The position numbers and the translations under genes are program-made. This document shows, piece after piece, positions 35,216-47,100 of a stretch of 64,000 nt of DNA. Source of the DNA: Canna indica (Eukaryota; Streptophyta; Magnoliopsida; Zingiberales; Cannaceae); assembly GCA_034359265.1 (NCBI GenBank), contig CP136890.1, forward strand, positions 80,377,501 through 80,441,500, written 5' to 3'. The first letter of the stretch is position 1. Every line of letters starts with the position of its first letter. Under the pieces are notes generated by a model, which worked only from the letters and a program-made list of their open reading frames with translations, was not told where the DNA came from and ran no database searches.

Positions 35216-36640
35216 GTTTTTGCGCACATTGACTATAGTCGAGAGGAGGTCCGTGTAATTTACCCAAATACTTAATCTAAATCCAGTTTTGTTTGTTTCT
35301 TGATTAGTTAGGCAAGAGGTCAATTCAAATAGATGAATGCGAAAGCAAGTAGATAATTCAAGTAAACAAAACTCAAAGTAAGCAATGCAAATAGTAGGAT
35401 TTATAGTGGTTCGGCCTCAATGCCTACTCCACTACCTAAGCACTCCGCTTTGGATTTCACTCACAATCCACTAGATAAAGAGTTCCTTACAATGAGGAAT
35501 TTTTCCCTGAAAGTCTCCGCTCTCACACCGAGGGCACTTCCACACCCGAAAGTCTCACTCTCACACCGAAGGCACTTTCATACCCGGAAGTCTCCGCCTT
35601 CCAACCGAGATCACTCTCCCACCTCACTATCACCTAAGGACACTCTAATCTTCAATTACAAGGGTGGGCTTATGCCTTACAACCAAGGTTACCACCACAC
35701 TCAACAAAACTAAATACAAGATAATAAATCACAAAATACACAAGTAATAGAGCAAATGAACAATACAACATATACTTAGCTCCAACACAAGATCACATAG
35801 TTCCTCTTGATGCCTTTGATGATGAAAGAATGAAGGTTACGCTCAATCAAAGATGAGAGATCAAGGCTAGGGTTTTCACAAAGGATGGCTCAATCAAAAC
35901 TCTAGGATGTGTAAGGATATGTCTCATGAAGCATTAGAAGGTCATAGGAAGGCTTCGAAGGCTTTCTTATAGGCAGAACATCAAGTGGAGGCTTTCTTAT
36001 GTGTAAGTCGTTAGCCCGTCAGTCGATCAGTCGGTCGACCGAACAAGTGACCGATCATCGACCGAACACGTTTTGTTTGTTTCTGCCTCTCGTCGGTCGA
36101 TCATTCGATCGAAATTGCTTTAAGTGCAGTTTCAACGAGGTCTAGTCTCCCTAAGTCTTATATTAACTTGAAAACATAAATGTTATATAAGAATTACCCC
36201 CCATTTGAATTCAATAAAAATATCTAAAAAATCAAAATCCTTAAGAATTAAAATCTAACTCTTGGGGTCTAGTACAAATCTACGAAAACTAGAAATTTTA
36301 TAATCTCCTGGGTCAAATATGGGTAGGTTAAAGACTTCCAAAAAATTCCTTGAAAATAGGTTGTTAACTAGTTTATACCTAAGGAACAATTACCGAGACC
36401 TTTAGTGTCAAAAGAATGTCTAGGTCACATAGCCATCCAAGGAGCTCCCTAGGCTTAGAGAATTTTTGAGCCATTTTCTGGTTTTCCAAGTTTTCAAGTT
36501 TTTGTGTTCGGGTTTGATTTTTGGGTTCTTTGCATCATAAAATATTTCTCCATGAAAATATTAGTTCCATGTTTGTTATCATCAAAATAGAGATTAAGAC
36601 CAAGGTTGAAATCCTTACGCCAACACACCTGTTCCTCTTG
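35216..36640. other. Repetitive intergenic region, no gene recognised
   Basis: Contains a TATA-like CTATAAATCC on the minus strand near 35404 and short phrases repeated two or three times (TCACACCGA with GGCACTT, CGGAAGTCTCC, 35510-35600; GGTCGACCGA/GGTCGATCA, 36030-36110). It looks like decayed LTR sequence, but no partner copy is present. Confidence 0.35.
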
Positions 36641-37650
36641 CTCCTCAAGAAATTTTAAAGAGGAGTCATGATGAGTTTTTGGTCTTGGAGTGTATAAGTG
36701 GGTTTTGTAGTGTAATGTGCTCAGTGTCCTTTCTTCGTCTAGAAATTATTCACTCATTCCCTTCTTTGTTTTGTGTAGAGAAAATATCTTCGTTATTGAC
36801 AGCACCCGGTGCTCACACTCGGTGGGTGGTGATGAAGGGGGTGACTTGGAGAGCAACCCCTTGATTGAGACTTTACTTAAGTCTGTGAACTTTCATCCTG
36901 TAAGGTCTTTGGCACCTCTTGTTTCAGATGTAACTAAATGACCGACGCTTACAGATGCCCCTACTCCTCCTTGCTCCCCTTTGAGACGTAAGAAGAGAAA
37001 TAGGAGCGTCGTAGAAAGTTCAAGTTCCCAACCAATTGATTTCTTAGTAGGTGGGGTTACAATTGCACCGGTGGGGATGATGGAAAGTCCTTCGTTAGTT
37101 ACTCCTTCCATTGGTGGTGGTGATGTTTGTTCTAGTGGCCGAGTGACCTCTTCAGTGGGGTAGATCCATATGAGTGAGACATTTTCAAACTGTTTGAGGC
37201 AAAGAATGTTCGTTTGCAAGCTGAAACTAAGCTTCGTCAAGACCTGGCTATGGCCGAAGCAGAGAATGTTCGTTTGCAAGCTAAAACTAAAGTAGTCCGA
37301 GCGCGATTGCTATCCGAATTTGAGGTGATAAAAGAGAAATTATAGGCTGAGGGGGATAAATGACGGTCCGACGCCTAGAGGCTCACGACCGAGGTGCGCA
37401 GTTTTGATAGTGCTACAGTCAAGGTGTATGACGCCAATTTCTTCAAAGCACTTGAGCATGCTTGAGTTCTAGCCCCTGGTATTAACTTTTTAGAGGCCAA
37501 CCCTTCCAAGGAAGTGAAGGATGGCGTGCTTCTAGTACCCGAGGGGGGGGGGGGGGGCTTCTGCCCATCTTGACAAGGGTTTGTGTGAGAAGGCTATTTT
37601 GGAGGAAGGAATTCATGTCGTGTCATCCAAGGCCGAGAAGTAGTTTTATT
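36641..37650 (+). pseudogene. Gypsy-associated coiled-coil gag-like remnant
   Basis: Plus-strand reading at 37170-37640 gives broken segments (AKNVRLQAETKLRQDLAMAEAENVRLQAKTK, VYDANFFKALEHA, CEKAILEEGIHVVSSKAEK) resembling the coiled-coil C-terminal part of plant 'putative gypsy-type transposon' proteins. AEAENVRLQAKT-like units occur twice in direct repeat. Several stops and a G run at 37541-37556 interrupt it. Assignment rests on general resemblance only. Confidence 0.4.
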
Positions 37651-37965
37651 GAATTCGCCCGTACATGGGTCATTTTTCATCGACTTGTAACGAATTATTG
37701 CCCCTATGGGCCCTTTAACTGTTAGCCCTTTTGTGGGTCTATTTTGTAACTTGTTTACTGGATTTTTCCTGACTCATCTTTCCGATTTCATTTGGTTCTT
37801 CCCCTATTTAGGAGGATTCTTTGGTTGGCATGTCCAAAGTAGATCTGCTTGGATCAGGTCTGTTCCCGAGTCGCATAGTGGCGAGAGGGTATCGAGCCCT
37901 CTAGCATGTTGTAAGGACTTTGAGGTCGGTAGTAGTGGCGATAAAGAGCCGTGTTTGGGGGTTTA

Positions 37966-38740
37966 GGCCGAGCTCGCTGAGAAGCATAAGATGGAACTGC
38001 TCACGATGAGTAGTGTAAGGGTACTAAGGCCGAAAATAATGGCATGGTGGCCAAAGACTGCACTCAAAGGTTCAGGCCGAGCTCGCCGAGGAGCGTAAGG
38101 CGGAGTCGCTCGCGATGAGTCGCATAAGGGCACTAAGGTCAGAAGTAATGGCGTGGTAGCCAAAGACCGCACTCAGGGGTTCGGGCCGAGCTCGCCGAGG
38201 AGCATAAAGTGGAATCGCTCGCGAGGAGTCGTGTAAGGGCGATGACGCCGTAAGTAGCGACATTATAGTCGAGGACTATACTCAGGGGTTCAGGTCGAGC
38301 TCGCCAAGGAGCGTAAGGCGTAACCGCACATGAGGAGTTATGTAAGGGCACTGAGACCGGAAGTAGCGGCATTGTAGCCGAGGACTGCACTCGGGGGTTC
38401 AAGCCGAGCTCGCCAAGGAGCGTAAGGCGGAACCGCGCGCGAGGAGTTTTGTGAGGGCGCTAAATGATTTCGGAAGTAGCGGCGTTGTAGCCAAGGACTG
38501 CACTCAGGGGTTCAGGCCGAGCTCGACAAGGAGCGTAAGGCAGAACCACACGCGAGGAGTTATGTAAGGGCGCTGAGGTCGGGAGTGGTGGCGTGGTAGC
38601 CAAAGACCACACTCGGGGGTTCGGGCCAAGCTCGCCGAGGAGTGTAAGGCAGAATCGCTCGCGAGGAGTCATATAAAGGTGCTGAGGCCGGAGTAGTGAC
38701 GTGGTAGCCGAGAACTAGACTCGGTGAAAACCGAGCTCGG
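37966..38740 (+). repeat. 109-bp tandem repeat array, about 7 units
   Basis: The landmark GGCCGAGCTCGCC recurs at about 37966, 38075, 38184, 38292, 38402, 38515 and 38624, spacing 108-114 bp. Each unit contains GGAGCGTAAGGCGGAA, CGCGAGGAGT and GTAGCCGAGGACTGCACTC. GC-rich, no coding function seen. A diverged partial unit follows near 38725. Confidence 0.88.
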
Positions 38741-38999
38741 GAGGAGCGCAATTGGGGTCGTTGAAGGCGCAGGAGCCCGGGATAGACACTAAGGCCGGCG
38801 AGCCAGACCGGTGAAGACCAAGTTTTGGTCGCTGCGCGAGGTGTGTAGGCTTCCACGGGTCCAAAGGAGGAAATTCGTGCTTTAGGGGTTTGTGCCGAGC
38901 TTGTATGTGGAGACTCGAGCAATTTTCAAGTAGAGTATTTGTTAAAGCAGCGAGATTGCTTTAATGGTTCTCTGATCATTCATAGAGAGAAATGCGAGA

Positions 39000-39700
39000 A
39001 ATATAACTTTATTTATGTAATAAAGAAATTACGCGTACAGGGGAAGTGCTCTTTTCTGAGCTTTATTAATGATCTGGTCCTGCACTTTTTTGCAAGGGTT
39101 GAGGCGGAGTTGCTTTTGCGTGTCTTGTCCTGAGCTTGGTTCGCGATTTTCGGCCGACTGTTTATTCTTGTCCCTGGGGAGCATTTGCGAGCCGATAAGT
39201 GCATTCCTTGGTTCGGCCGTCTTTGTTTTAAGGCATTCATTGTAGTACCATCGGGTTTCCTTCTGATCAGCATGTAACACTCCTACTTCTGAGACATGAA
39301 ATTTTACTGCTAGATGGGGAGTAGATACGACAGCCCTCAGAGTGTTTAAGGGCGGTCGTCCAAAGATCATATGATATGGACTGAGAATGTTGATGACAAG
39401 ATATTGCACATCAATTGTTTTTGCCCTTGGCCGGGAGTTGAATGTCGTCCTTAACCATATGGCTCCTCGGACGTCAACTTTTTCCCTAGAGAAGCCCACG
39501 AGATTTCCCTTGCATGAGGTAAGTGAGGCTTATGTTAATTGCATGCTTTCGAAGGTAGAGTGGAAAAGGATATCGATTGAGCTGCCTTGGTCGACTAAGA
39601 CCCTTTTAATAATGAAATTTCCTGCAATCACAGAGATTTCGACTGGATTGCGTCCAACTGTGGCAACATCGTGTATGTTTCCTAGAAGTCTAGGGTTCAA
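39000..39700 (-). pseudogene. Ty3/Gypsy gag-protease remnant
   Basis: Minus-strand reading from about 39650 contains FIIKRVLVDQGSSIDILFHSTF-like sequence (a retropepsin DQGSS active-site region) and continues at 39499-39029 with GAIWLRTTF, TIDVQYLVI, SPYHMIFGRPPLNTLRAVVST and GVLHADQKETRWYYN, typical of plant Gypsy protease regions. At least one stop lies between the two parts. No reverse transcriptase or integrase follows. Confidence 0.7.
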
Positions 39701-40047
39701 ACCCCAGTATAGTCTACCTTTGCTAAAAAAAATAGTGGGAGGAATATGCAGGCTTTCTAGTGGTTCTTTGGAGGTTAAAAAAAAATCTATTCTTTACGGT
39801 GCATTTAATAATCTTGACGTTGTATATATTCTATGTCACAATCATAATATTCATTGCAAGAATTTTGACCTTGTAGGTCTTCAAAGCAACTTTGGAACAA
39901 ATCCTTCATCCTTCGGAATGAAATCCCTGATGAGCAAGCCGCTTTAAAGTATTGGATTATTTGGCACTAAAGGAACCGGCAGCCGTAGGAGTACAAAACG
40001 CACGAGAAGCATCCAAATACTCTCATATGTTGCAAGACTGAATCATT

Positions 40048-40144
40048 CAAATAATTATCTAAACTATTTTCTTGTCTTCTTTTTAACATGAACATCTTTT
40101 TCAGGCTTCGAGTGGACAAGGAACTCTTCAAACCTACCGTAAGT
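40048..40144 (+). repeat. 97-bp inverted duplication, left copy
   Basis: By eye identical to the reverse complement of 41577-41673. It spans the end of a GASA intron, a 34-nt exon and the first bases of the next intron (GTAAGT). The two copies bound a segment of about 1.43 kb. Confidence 0.93.
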
Positions 40145-41182
40145 TTAATGATTTTTCTTCCCTAGCAGTTATATTTACAATCGTATTATTAGTAATTGAA
40201 GGGCAGAAGAAGGCAGTGAAACTAGGGCTGTTCATGGGTCAAACCCGACCCGATGAACCCGAGAACCCGACCCGACCCGAACCAATCGGGTCGGGTCGGG
40301 TCGGGTAATCGGGTCGGGTCGGGTTCAAATTTTTGAAACCCGATTATAATCGGGTCGGGTCCGGGTTTCAATCTTTAAAACCCGATGACCCGAGACCCGA
40401 CCCGATTACCCGATTTTTTTAATAATTTTTAATTATTTTTAAAATATTTATATTTAAAAATATTTATTTTTTTATTATTTTTTTAAAAAAATAAAAATTA
40501 TTATTAAAAAATTATTTTTTTCCTAAATGGGTAAACCCGACTACCCGACCCGACCCGACCTAGGTCGGGTCGGGTCGGGTCGGGTTTGAGAGATGAAAAA
40601 TATTCAACCCGACCCGACCCGACCCGATTACATTTGGTCGGGTCGGGTCGATTTTTCCCCTAAACCCGACCCGACCCGACCCGTGAACACCCCTAAGTGA
40701 AACTCATCTGAGACGCATACCAAAGGCACTATTATTAAGCAGTTCATCACTCAAAAGATGTGTGAGAGAGTAAATTTGAGAATGCCCTAAGAGCATCGAT
40801 CTACTTGAAGCTCTCATTTCATAATAGTACAAGATTTTGGGTTGGCTCATGGATCTTCATTCCATTTGCCATTGATCTTATATATATATATAGAATAGTA
40901 GCATTAATTTCCTTCCATAGGCTAATGAAACATCTGTTCTGAACTATATATATATGAAGGTTGCTTCTGTTTTAACCTGTTAAATTATTCTCATGACCAG
41001 AATGTCCATCTCAATGTACAAGGAGATGCTCCAAGACGCAGTACCACAAGCCATGCATGTTCTTCTGCCAGAAGTGTTGCATGAAGTGCCTTTGTGTACC
41101 CTCAGGCTATTATGGCAATAAAGGAGAATGTCCTTGCTACCACAACTGGAAAACCAAGAGAGGAGGACCCAAATGTCCTTGA
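40105..41182 (+). pseudogene. GASA: GASA/snakin gene, 3' part (exons 3' and 4) on the plus strand
   Basis: Exon 3' is 40105-40138 (ASSGQGTLQTY) and the last exon is 41001-41182; the split codon C|AA gives YQCPSQCTRRCSKTQYHKP, continuing to a TGA at 41180-41182. The last exon holds the complete GASA domain with its 12 cysteines (CPSQC, RRC, PCMFFC, KCC, KCLC, ECPC, KCP ending GGPKCP). The intron between carries a 473-bp hAT MITE (40223-40695). GASA proteins are small secreted cysteine-rich peptides, often gibberellin-regulated. This part has no signal-peptide exon or start on its own strand; those lie at 41917-41583 in the opposite orientation. The domain itself looks undamaged. Confidence 0.85.
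40223..40695. mobile_element. hAT-type MITE, 473 bp, in GASA intron
   Basis: 8-bp direct repeat AGTGAAAC flanks it (40215-40222, 40696-40703). Termini TAGGGCTGTTCATGGGTC and, inverted, TAGGGGTGTTCACGGGTC. The interior is built of CCCGACCCGA and GGGTCGGGTC runs on opposite sides of an AT-rich centre, so the whole unit can fold into long hairpins. No coding capacity. Confidence 0.9.
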
Positions 41183-41576
41183 GTTGGAAGAACTTGCTTT
41201 GACTTGAACAATTCATATTGTTTACTTGCTCGGGTTTTACCTAAAGAATGTACTCTTGTATCGCTATGAGCTCCCCTACTGAACTCGAATCTCAATTTGG
41301 TATCTGATTACAGTAGCGTGAAACATAATTTGCATTAAGCAGTGACATTTGTGGTGCTTAATTGTATCCATTGTAAACCAGTAACAAACTTATATATGGT
41401 GTTATGATTGAGGAATTCAAAGAACTTATTTAGTCGTCTTGCACTTAAAGGAAGCAAAGCAAGGTTTACTTGAGGAAGTGGAAAGGTATATACTGAATGA
41501 AATAGAACAGAATTTCAGAGAATGCGAAACATAAGAAAAGTACCTAAGAACAAAATCAGAGAAGTTCTGCACAATC

Positions 41577-41673
41577 ACTTACGGTAGGTTTGAAGAGTTC
41601 CTTGTCCACTCGAAGCCTGAAAAAGATGTTCATGTTAAAAAGAAGACAAGAAAATAGTTTAGATAATTATTTG
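41577..41673 (-). repeat. 97-bp inverted duplication, right copy
   Basis: Reverse complement of 40048-40144 with no difference found by eye. It includes minus-strand exon 3 (41616-41583) of the GASA gene and flanking intron. Sequence diverges abruptly on both sides. Confidence 0.93.
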
Positions 41674-41917
41674 GATAAAAGAATAGTATATCGGCATGTA
41701 CTCCCCTGAAGAATCGTCATTTCCTTTGGCGAACACCTGGAACATATATAGAGGTTTTCAAGCTAAGACAACAAATTCCTCTTCATCATTGTAATTTGTC
41801 TTGGAACCACATGAGGATCGAGCTTGGTGATTCAGAGATGCTCACCTTGTAGTTGGATTCAGCCATGACAATGGCTAGGAGGGTAATAGCCAGCACAAGA
41901 AGCCTAGCCATGGCCAT
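41583..41917 (-). pseudogene. GASA: GASA/snakin gene, 5' part (signal-peptide exon and exons 2-3) on the minus strand
   Basis: Exon 1 is 41917-41846: MAMARLLVLAITLLAIVMAESNYK, a signal peptide (hydrophobic core LLVLAITLLAIVM), followed by GTGAGC. A probable exon 2 is 41736-41702 (VFAKGNDDSSG, donor GTACAT) and exon 3 is 41616-41583 (donor GTAAGT). No cysteine-rich exon follows on this strand; it is in the inverted block at 41001-41182. With these boundaries exon 2 is 35 nt, one base out of phase with exon 3, so either its donor differs or there is a small indel. The start context ACACGATGGCC is good and the promoter side (41918-42380) is unbroken by transposons. Confidence 0.75.
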
Positions 41918-43437
41918 CGTGTTTCCCAACACTAGAGAGATAATTGTACCAAAGTGGCATGCAGCTGGAGATAATTGTAGTAGATTGGGTGTCCTTTTGG
42001 GGAAGCCATGCAATTAGTGAGGAGGTGCATGTGCTGGTCTCAGTTCATCACATGATGCAAAGGCTATAAACCGAGACATTCTTTGCCATCAGGCCCATCA
42101 CCCTATGATGGCATATGGTGGATATATGGATGAATCAACCAACCCTAGCAATGCTGAAATTGACCGCTTGGTGAGCATCAGCCTCATCCTTGAATTCTTT
42201 ACCATAGGGGACACTTGCACATGCATAAGAGTTGAAGTTACTGTTTTTATCATAGTTCTCTAGTTGGTTAAGGTACTTCATGTTCGAGCTATTAATTCAA
42301 AATACTAATTTGAGTAAGACCTATGCGCTTGATATGAGTCAAATTTTGGTTGGCATACACAAGTAGCTATCTTATTCTCATTGTTTAACACTACAACACA
42401 ATCCTTATACATCGACGTTAAATTTTCGACGCTTATTACAAGCGTCGAAATGTAAAGTAATTAAAATATTTTAATACGAAAAATTTCGATGTCTCTTAAA
42501 GGCGTCGAAATTTTTTCGACGCTTGATAACAGACGTCGAAATTTTTCGACGCCTGTTCTGACAACAATTTAAAGAAGTCGATCTTTTTTTTCATCTGTTG
42601 TGGCGTTTCGACGTCTGAGAACAGACGTCGAAATCTTTCAATGCTTGTTCTGACATCAACTCAAAGACGTCAAATTTTTTTTTCGACTACTGTGACGTTT
42701 CGACGTTTGAGAACAGACGTCGAAATTTTTCGATGCCTGTTCGGACGTCAACTTTTCGACGCTTATTAAAAGCGTCAAAATGTATAGTATTAAAATATTT
42801 TAATACTATCACTACTAGAAATTGAGTCTTCAGCAACGGCTATCAGCAATGGCCGCTCAAGTCGTTGCTATTTGCAACGGCCTTCTTATGGCCGTTCAAG
42901 CCGTTGCAGATATGTTGTATCTGCAACGGCTTTCTAACTGACACGCGAGCCGTTGCTGATGATTTTAATTATCAGCAACGGCTTTCTAACGGACAAGTGA
43001 GCCGTTGCTAATGATAACTTATTAGCAACGGCTTTCTAACGGGCGAGTGAGCCGTTGCTGATAAGTTATATAGGTCGAGATCGCGCCCGACCCTTCTTCC
43101 TCCCGCTGCTACCGCCGCCGCCTCCTCCTCCCGCCTCTCGCCGCCGCTGTCGACGCTGCCGTCCGTCCTCGACCGCCGATTTCAGGTATTCATCGCCGCT
43201 CGGCCGTCTCTTCCCGTTGCGGCCGGCGGGAAATCCGACCGAAACCCTATTTTTAGGGTTTCGGCCAGCGGCGGTCGGCCGATGGCCGCCGCCGGATCTT
43301 GTACAGTGTCCGGACACTGTACGCCGGCGCCGAAAAGAGTTGATTAATTATTTTTTATTTATATGTTAATTAATTATTTAGATTAATTGTTTAATTTGTT
43401 AGATTAATTTTTAGGGTTTAGATTAATTTTGGAATTA

Positions 43438-43660
43438 TCCACTTCGGCATTGTGCCGGAATCGTCCACTTTGGACGCGCGCCGAAATTGTCCACTTCGGA
43501 CGCGCGCCGGAATCGTCCACTTCGGACGCGCGTCGGAAACGTCCACTTCGGACGCGCGCCGGAATCGTCCACTTCGGACGCGCGCCGGAATCGTCCACTT
43601 CGGACTCTTGCCGAATCGTCTAATTTGGACTCGTGTCGGAATTGTCCAATATGGACTCGA
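43438..43660 (+). repeat. 26-bp tandem repeat, about 9 units, in leader of element D
   Basis: Units of the form TCCACTTCGGACGCGCGCC plus GGAATCG repeat every 26 bp; the last units are diverged. The same position in element C has about four units. The period is not a multiple of 3, so the open frames on both strands here are by-products. Confidence 0.88.
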
Positions 43661-44117
43661 ACTGTCTCGAAACATTTAGAAAATAATCATCCATCCGACG
43701 AGTTGATATGTTTCACGTACGCATCGACGAGTCGAATATGATTTAGCAAAACCTTAGATCCGTTCGGGGATTGTATGTTCGTGTAAAAGAAGTAGATGAT
43801 CTTTTATACGACGTACAATTCTTGAATTATCTCTGATTGGACAATTTGGGAATATAGTTATTTGTACTGCACTTACATTTTTATTTTAACTGTTAACTAA
43901 TTATTCTAAATTACGGCAACATCTCTCTTGTTCTCCGATACGCGCCCAGATGATATGCGTATTCGGAGAATTATAGGGAGATGCTGCCGAAATTTAGAAT
44001 GAAGTTAGCGGTTAAAATAAGTACTTAGTGCAATATAAATAACATAAATCCTGAATGGAATAGGACAATCTCACCTAAAGACATTAACCAAAGAAATTAT
44101 CATTGATTGACAGAATC

Positions 44118-47100
44118 ATGTCGGCTGATCAAAGTTGGATGTACCGACGTCTTGATCGTGGAGCTTTAACGAATGAGTTTCGATTAGGCGTAACGTACTT
44201 CCTAAATTTCACCTATTCGAATCGGAATTTCGTTAGCATCGGTGATCAAATCCGATGTCCGTGCCGCATTTGTTTGAATGGACGATTTTTGGATCGGGAG
44301 ACTGTCACTCTGCATTTATTTAGCAAAGGATTTGCACTAAGATATTTTCTATGGACTTGTCACGGGGAGTCACGTGAAGTCGGGATGTCGAGTAATCCTG
44401 TCGTTCAGATATATGGTGAATCTTCCTCTGCTGGTGCTTCTTCATCTAATCAATCTAATCCCTATAGAACTATGATACTTGATAGTCTTGGGGATCAATT
44501 CCACCTGAATGATAATGTTGATCGGCCAATTCTTCAGACATCAGTCCCACCAGATACTACAGCGGTTGATATCACAGAAGTACAAACTGCGGTAGAGATT
44601 GAATTACCGAATAAAGAAGCTACAGAATTTTACGAGATGTTGAAAGCTGCCGATGAACCTTTGTATGAGAATTGTCCTAAATACACTAGGTTTTTAGCAA
44701 TGACAGAGCTCTTAAATATCAAGGCCGATTGTAATATCAGCGGGGTTGCGTATGATCGAATTGCTGGATTGATTAATGGAATGCTGCCTACTGATAACAA
44801 GTTTGAGCCAACTTTTTATAAGACTAAAAAGCTAATGAGAAAATTGGGGCTTGGGTACGAAAAAATACACGCGTGCCAAAATAACTGCATTTTATATTAT
44901 AAAGAAAATGTGCAGTTGGATAAATGCCATGTATGTCAACATCCTCGTTACAAGGAGAAGAAATCGGTCCGACAGAAAAATATCTCGTTTAAGGTGCTTC
45001 GGTATTTTCCACTAACACCGAGGCTTCAAAGATTATTCATGTCGGAAAAGACAACCCCCTACATGAGTTGGCATGCAAGAAGTCGTGATGATACAATAAT
45101 GACTCATCCATCCGATAGTGAAGCATGGAAACATTTGGATACATATTATCCTTCATTTGCTAGGGATACTAGAAATATAAGATTGGGATTGTGCACAGAT
45201 GGTTTTAATCCGTTTGGACATTCTGCAACTCCTTATTCAGTTTGGCCAGTGCTGCTGACAGTTTATAATTTGCCACCGTCAATGTGTATGAAAGATGAAC
45301 TTATTTATCTTTCGATGATTATTCCGGGTCCTAAGGGTCCGCGAAAAGAAATTGACATATTTCTCAGACCCTTGATAGATGAATTAAAAATATTATGGAC
45401 TGAGGGAGTTGTCACTTATGATTGTCATCAGAAGCAAAACTTCAATTTAAAGGCCGCGGTCTTGTGGACAATCAATGATTTCCCGGCATACGGCATGTTG
45501 TCTGGTTGGAGCACTCACGGCTGACTCTCTTGTCCGTATTGTTTGGAATACTCTAAATCAATCTGTCTTTAGAACGGACGAAAAATCTCATTATTTGATT
45601 GTCATCGTCGATTCCTCCCGGCTGATCATCAGTATCGAAGGAATCGTAATAAATTTACTAAGGGCAGAGTCGAAAGAGATGGGCCACCACCGATGTTGTC
45701 TGGTGAACAAATGTTAGCACGTGTTTCAGCACTTCCAGATATAGTATTTGGTCGCAAGGAAAGAGTGTCAGGTTTTGGCCAAACACATAATTGGGTGAAA
45801 AAAAGTATCTTTTGGGAATTGCCCTATTGGAGTTCATTATTGATTCGACATAATTTAGATGTCATGCACATTGAAAAAAATATGTTTAATAATATTTTCA
45901 ACACTTTGATGGATATTTCCGGAAAAACTAAAGATAATGTCAAAGCCCGACATGATATGAAAATACTTTGTAAAAGACCAGAGTTGGAGTTACAAGAGGT
46001 CAACGGACGATATCTGAAACCGAAGGCCCTATATGTGTTAAATAAACAACAGATCAAAGATATTTGTCAATGGGTAAAAGAACTCAGATTACCCGATGGA
46101 TATGCTTCAAACTTATCTTGATGTGTGAACGTCGATGATTGCAAAATATCAGGGATGAAGAGTCATGATTGTCATGTATTCATGCAGAAATTACTTCCGA
46201 TCGCATTTCGAGATCTTCTACCTGATAATATTTGGGGTCCGTTGACTGAATTAAGTATGTTTTTTAGAAACATCTGTGCAAATGTCCTTCGAGTCGAAGA
46301 TATGTCAACACTTGAAAATAATATTGTTGAAATCATATGCAAGCTAGAGCAGTTTTTCCATCTTGTATTTTTTGACTCGATGGAGCATCTACCGATACAC
46401 TTGGCATACGAGGCACGAGTTGGTGGCCCCGTTCAATATCGGTGGATGTACTTATTTGAAAGATACATGAATCGTCTGAAGAAAAAAGTAAAGAACACCG
46501 CAGCTGTTGAAGGATCAATATTTGAATCGTATATCATCCAAGAAATTTTAACATTCTGCTTATTTTACTTTGAATCGACAGTACAGACAAGATTTGATCG
46601 TCTTCCACGTAACGACGACGGGGGTGTTCGACATTCAGATGGACGTTTAAATATATTTTGTCACTCTGGTCGTGTTTTTGGTTCTCGTCCATCTCGACAC
46701 TTAAGCGAGGAAGAGTATCATTTGACACACTTGTATGTATTACTCAATTGTCCAGAGATTGAACAATTCATTGAAATATTTGACATTGAGATGATGCAAA
46801 AATACTCTATTCACAACGATGAAGAATTGGAGAGATTACGGAATCGTGATTTCCCTACTTGGATTCAGACTTACAGCAAAGATCATAGAGTTGAAATAGA
46901 TGAAAGAATATTTGAGTTTGTTAGTGGACCGTCGCGACTTGTGTCGTGCTATAGCGGATATTTTGTTAATGGGTATAAATTTCACACGATTGAATATGCA
47001 TTTACAAAGAAGACGATGAATGCTGGGGTCTGTGTGAAAGGGACAACCTATGTTGAATGTGATATGGATTTTTATGGACTGGTGGAAGAAGTGATAGAGT

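Noticed and set aside
37541..37556. Long G run as a functional G-quadruplex
   Set aside because: A single homopolymer in a dead retroelement, prone to sequencing error; no supporting context.
34490..38740. Possible CRISPR-like repeat-spacer array
   Set aside because: Units are directly tandem without unique spacers, and the window is plant nuclear DNA.
43404..43741. Several open frames with RNRPLRTRAGIVHFG-type repeats
   Set aside because: They are translations of the 26-bp tandem array, which stays open in several frames because its units lack stops.
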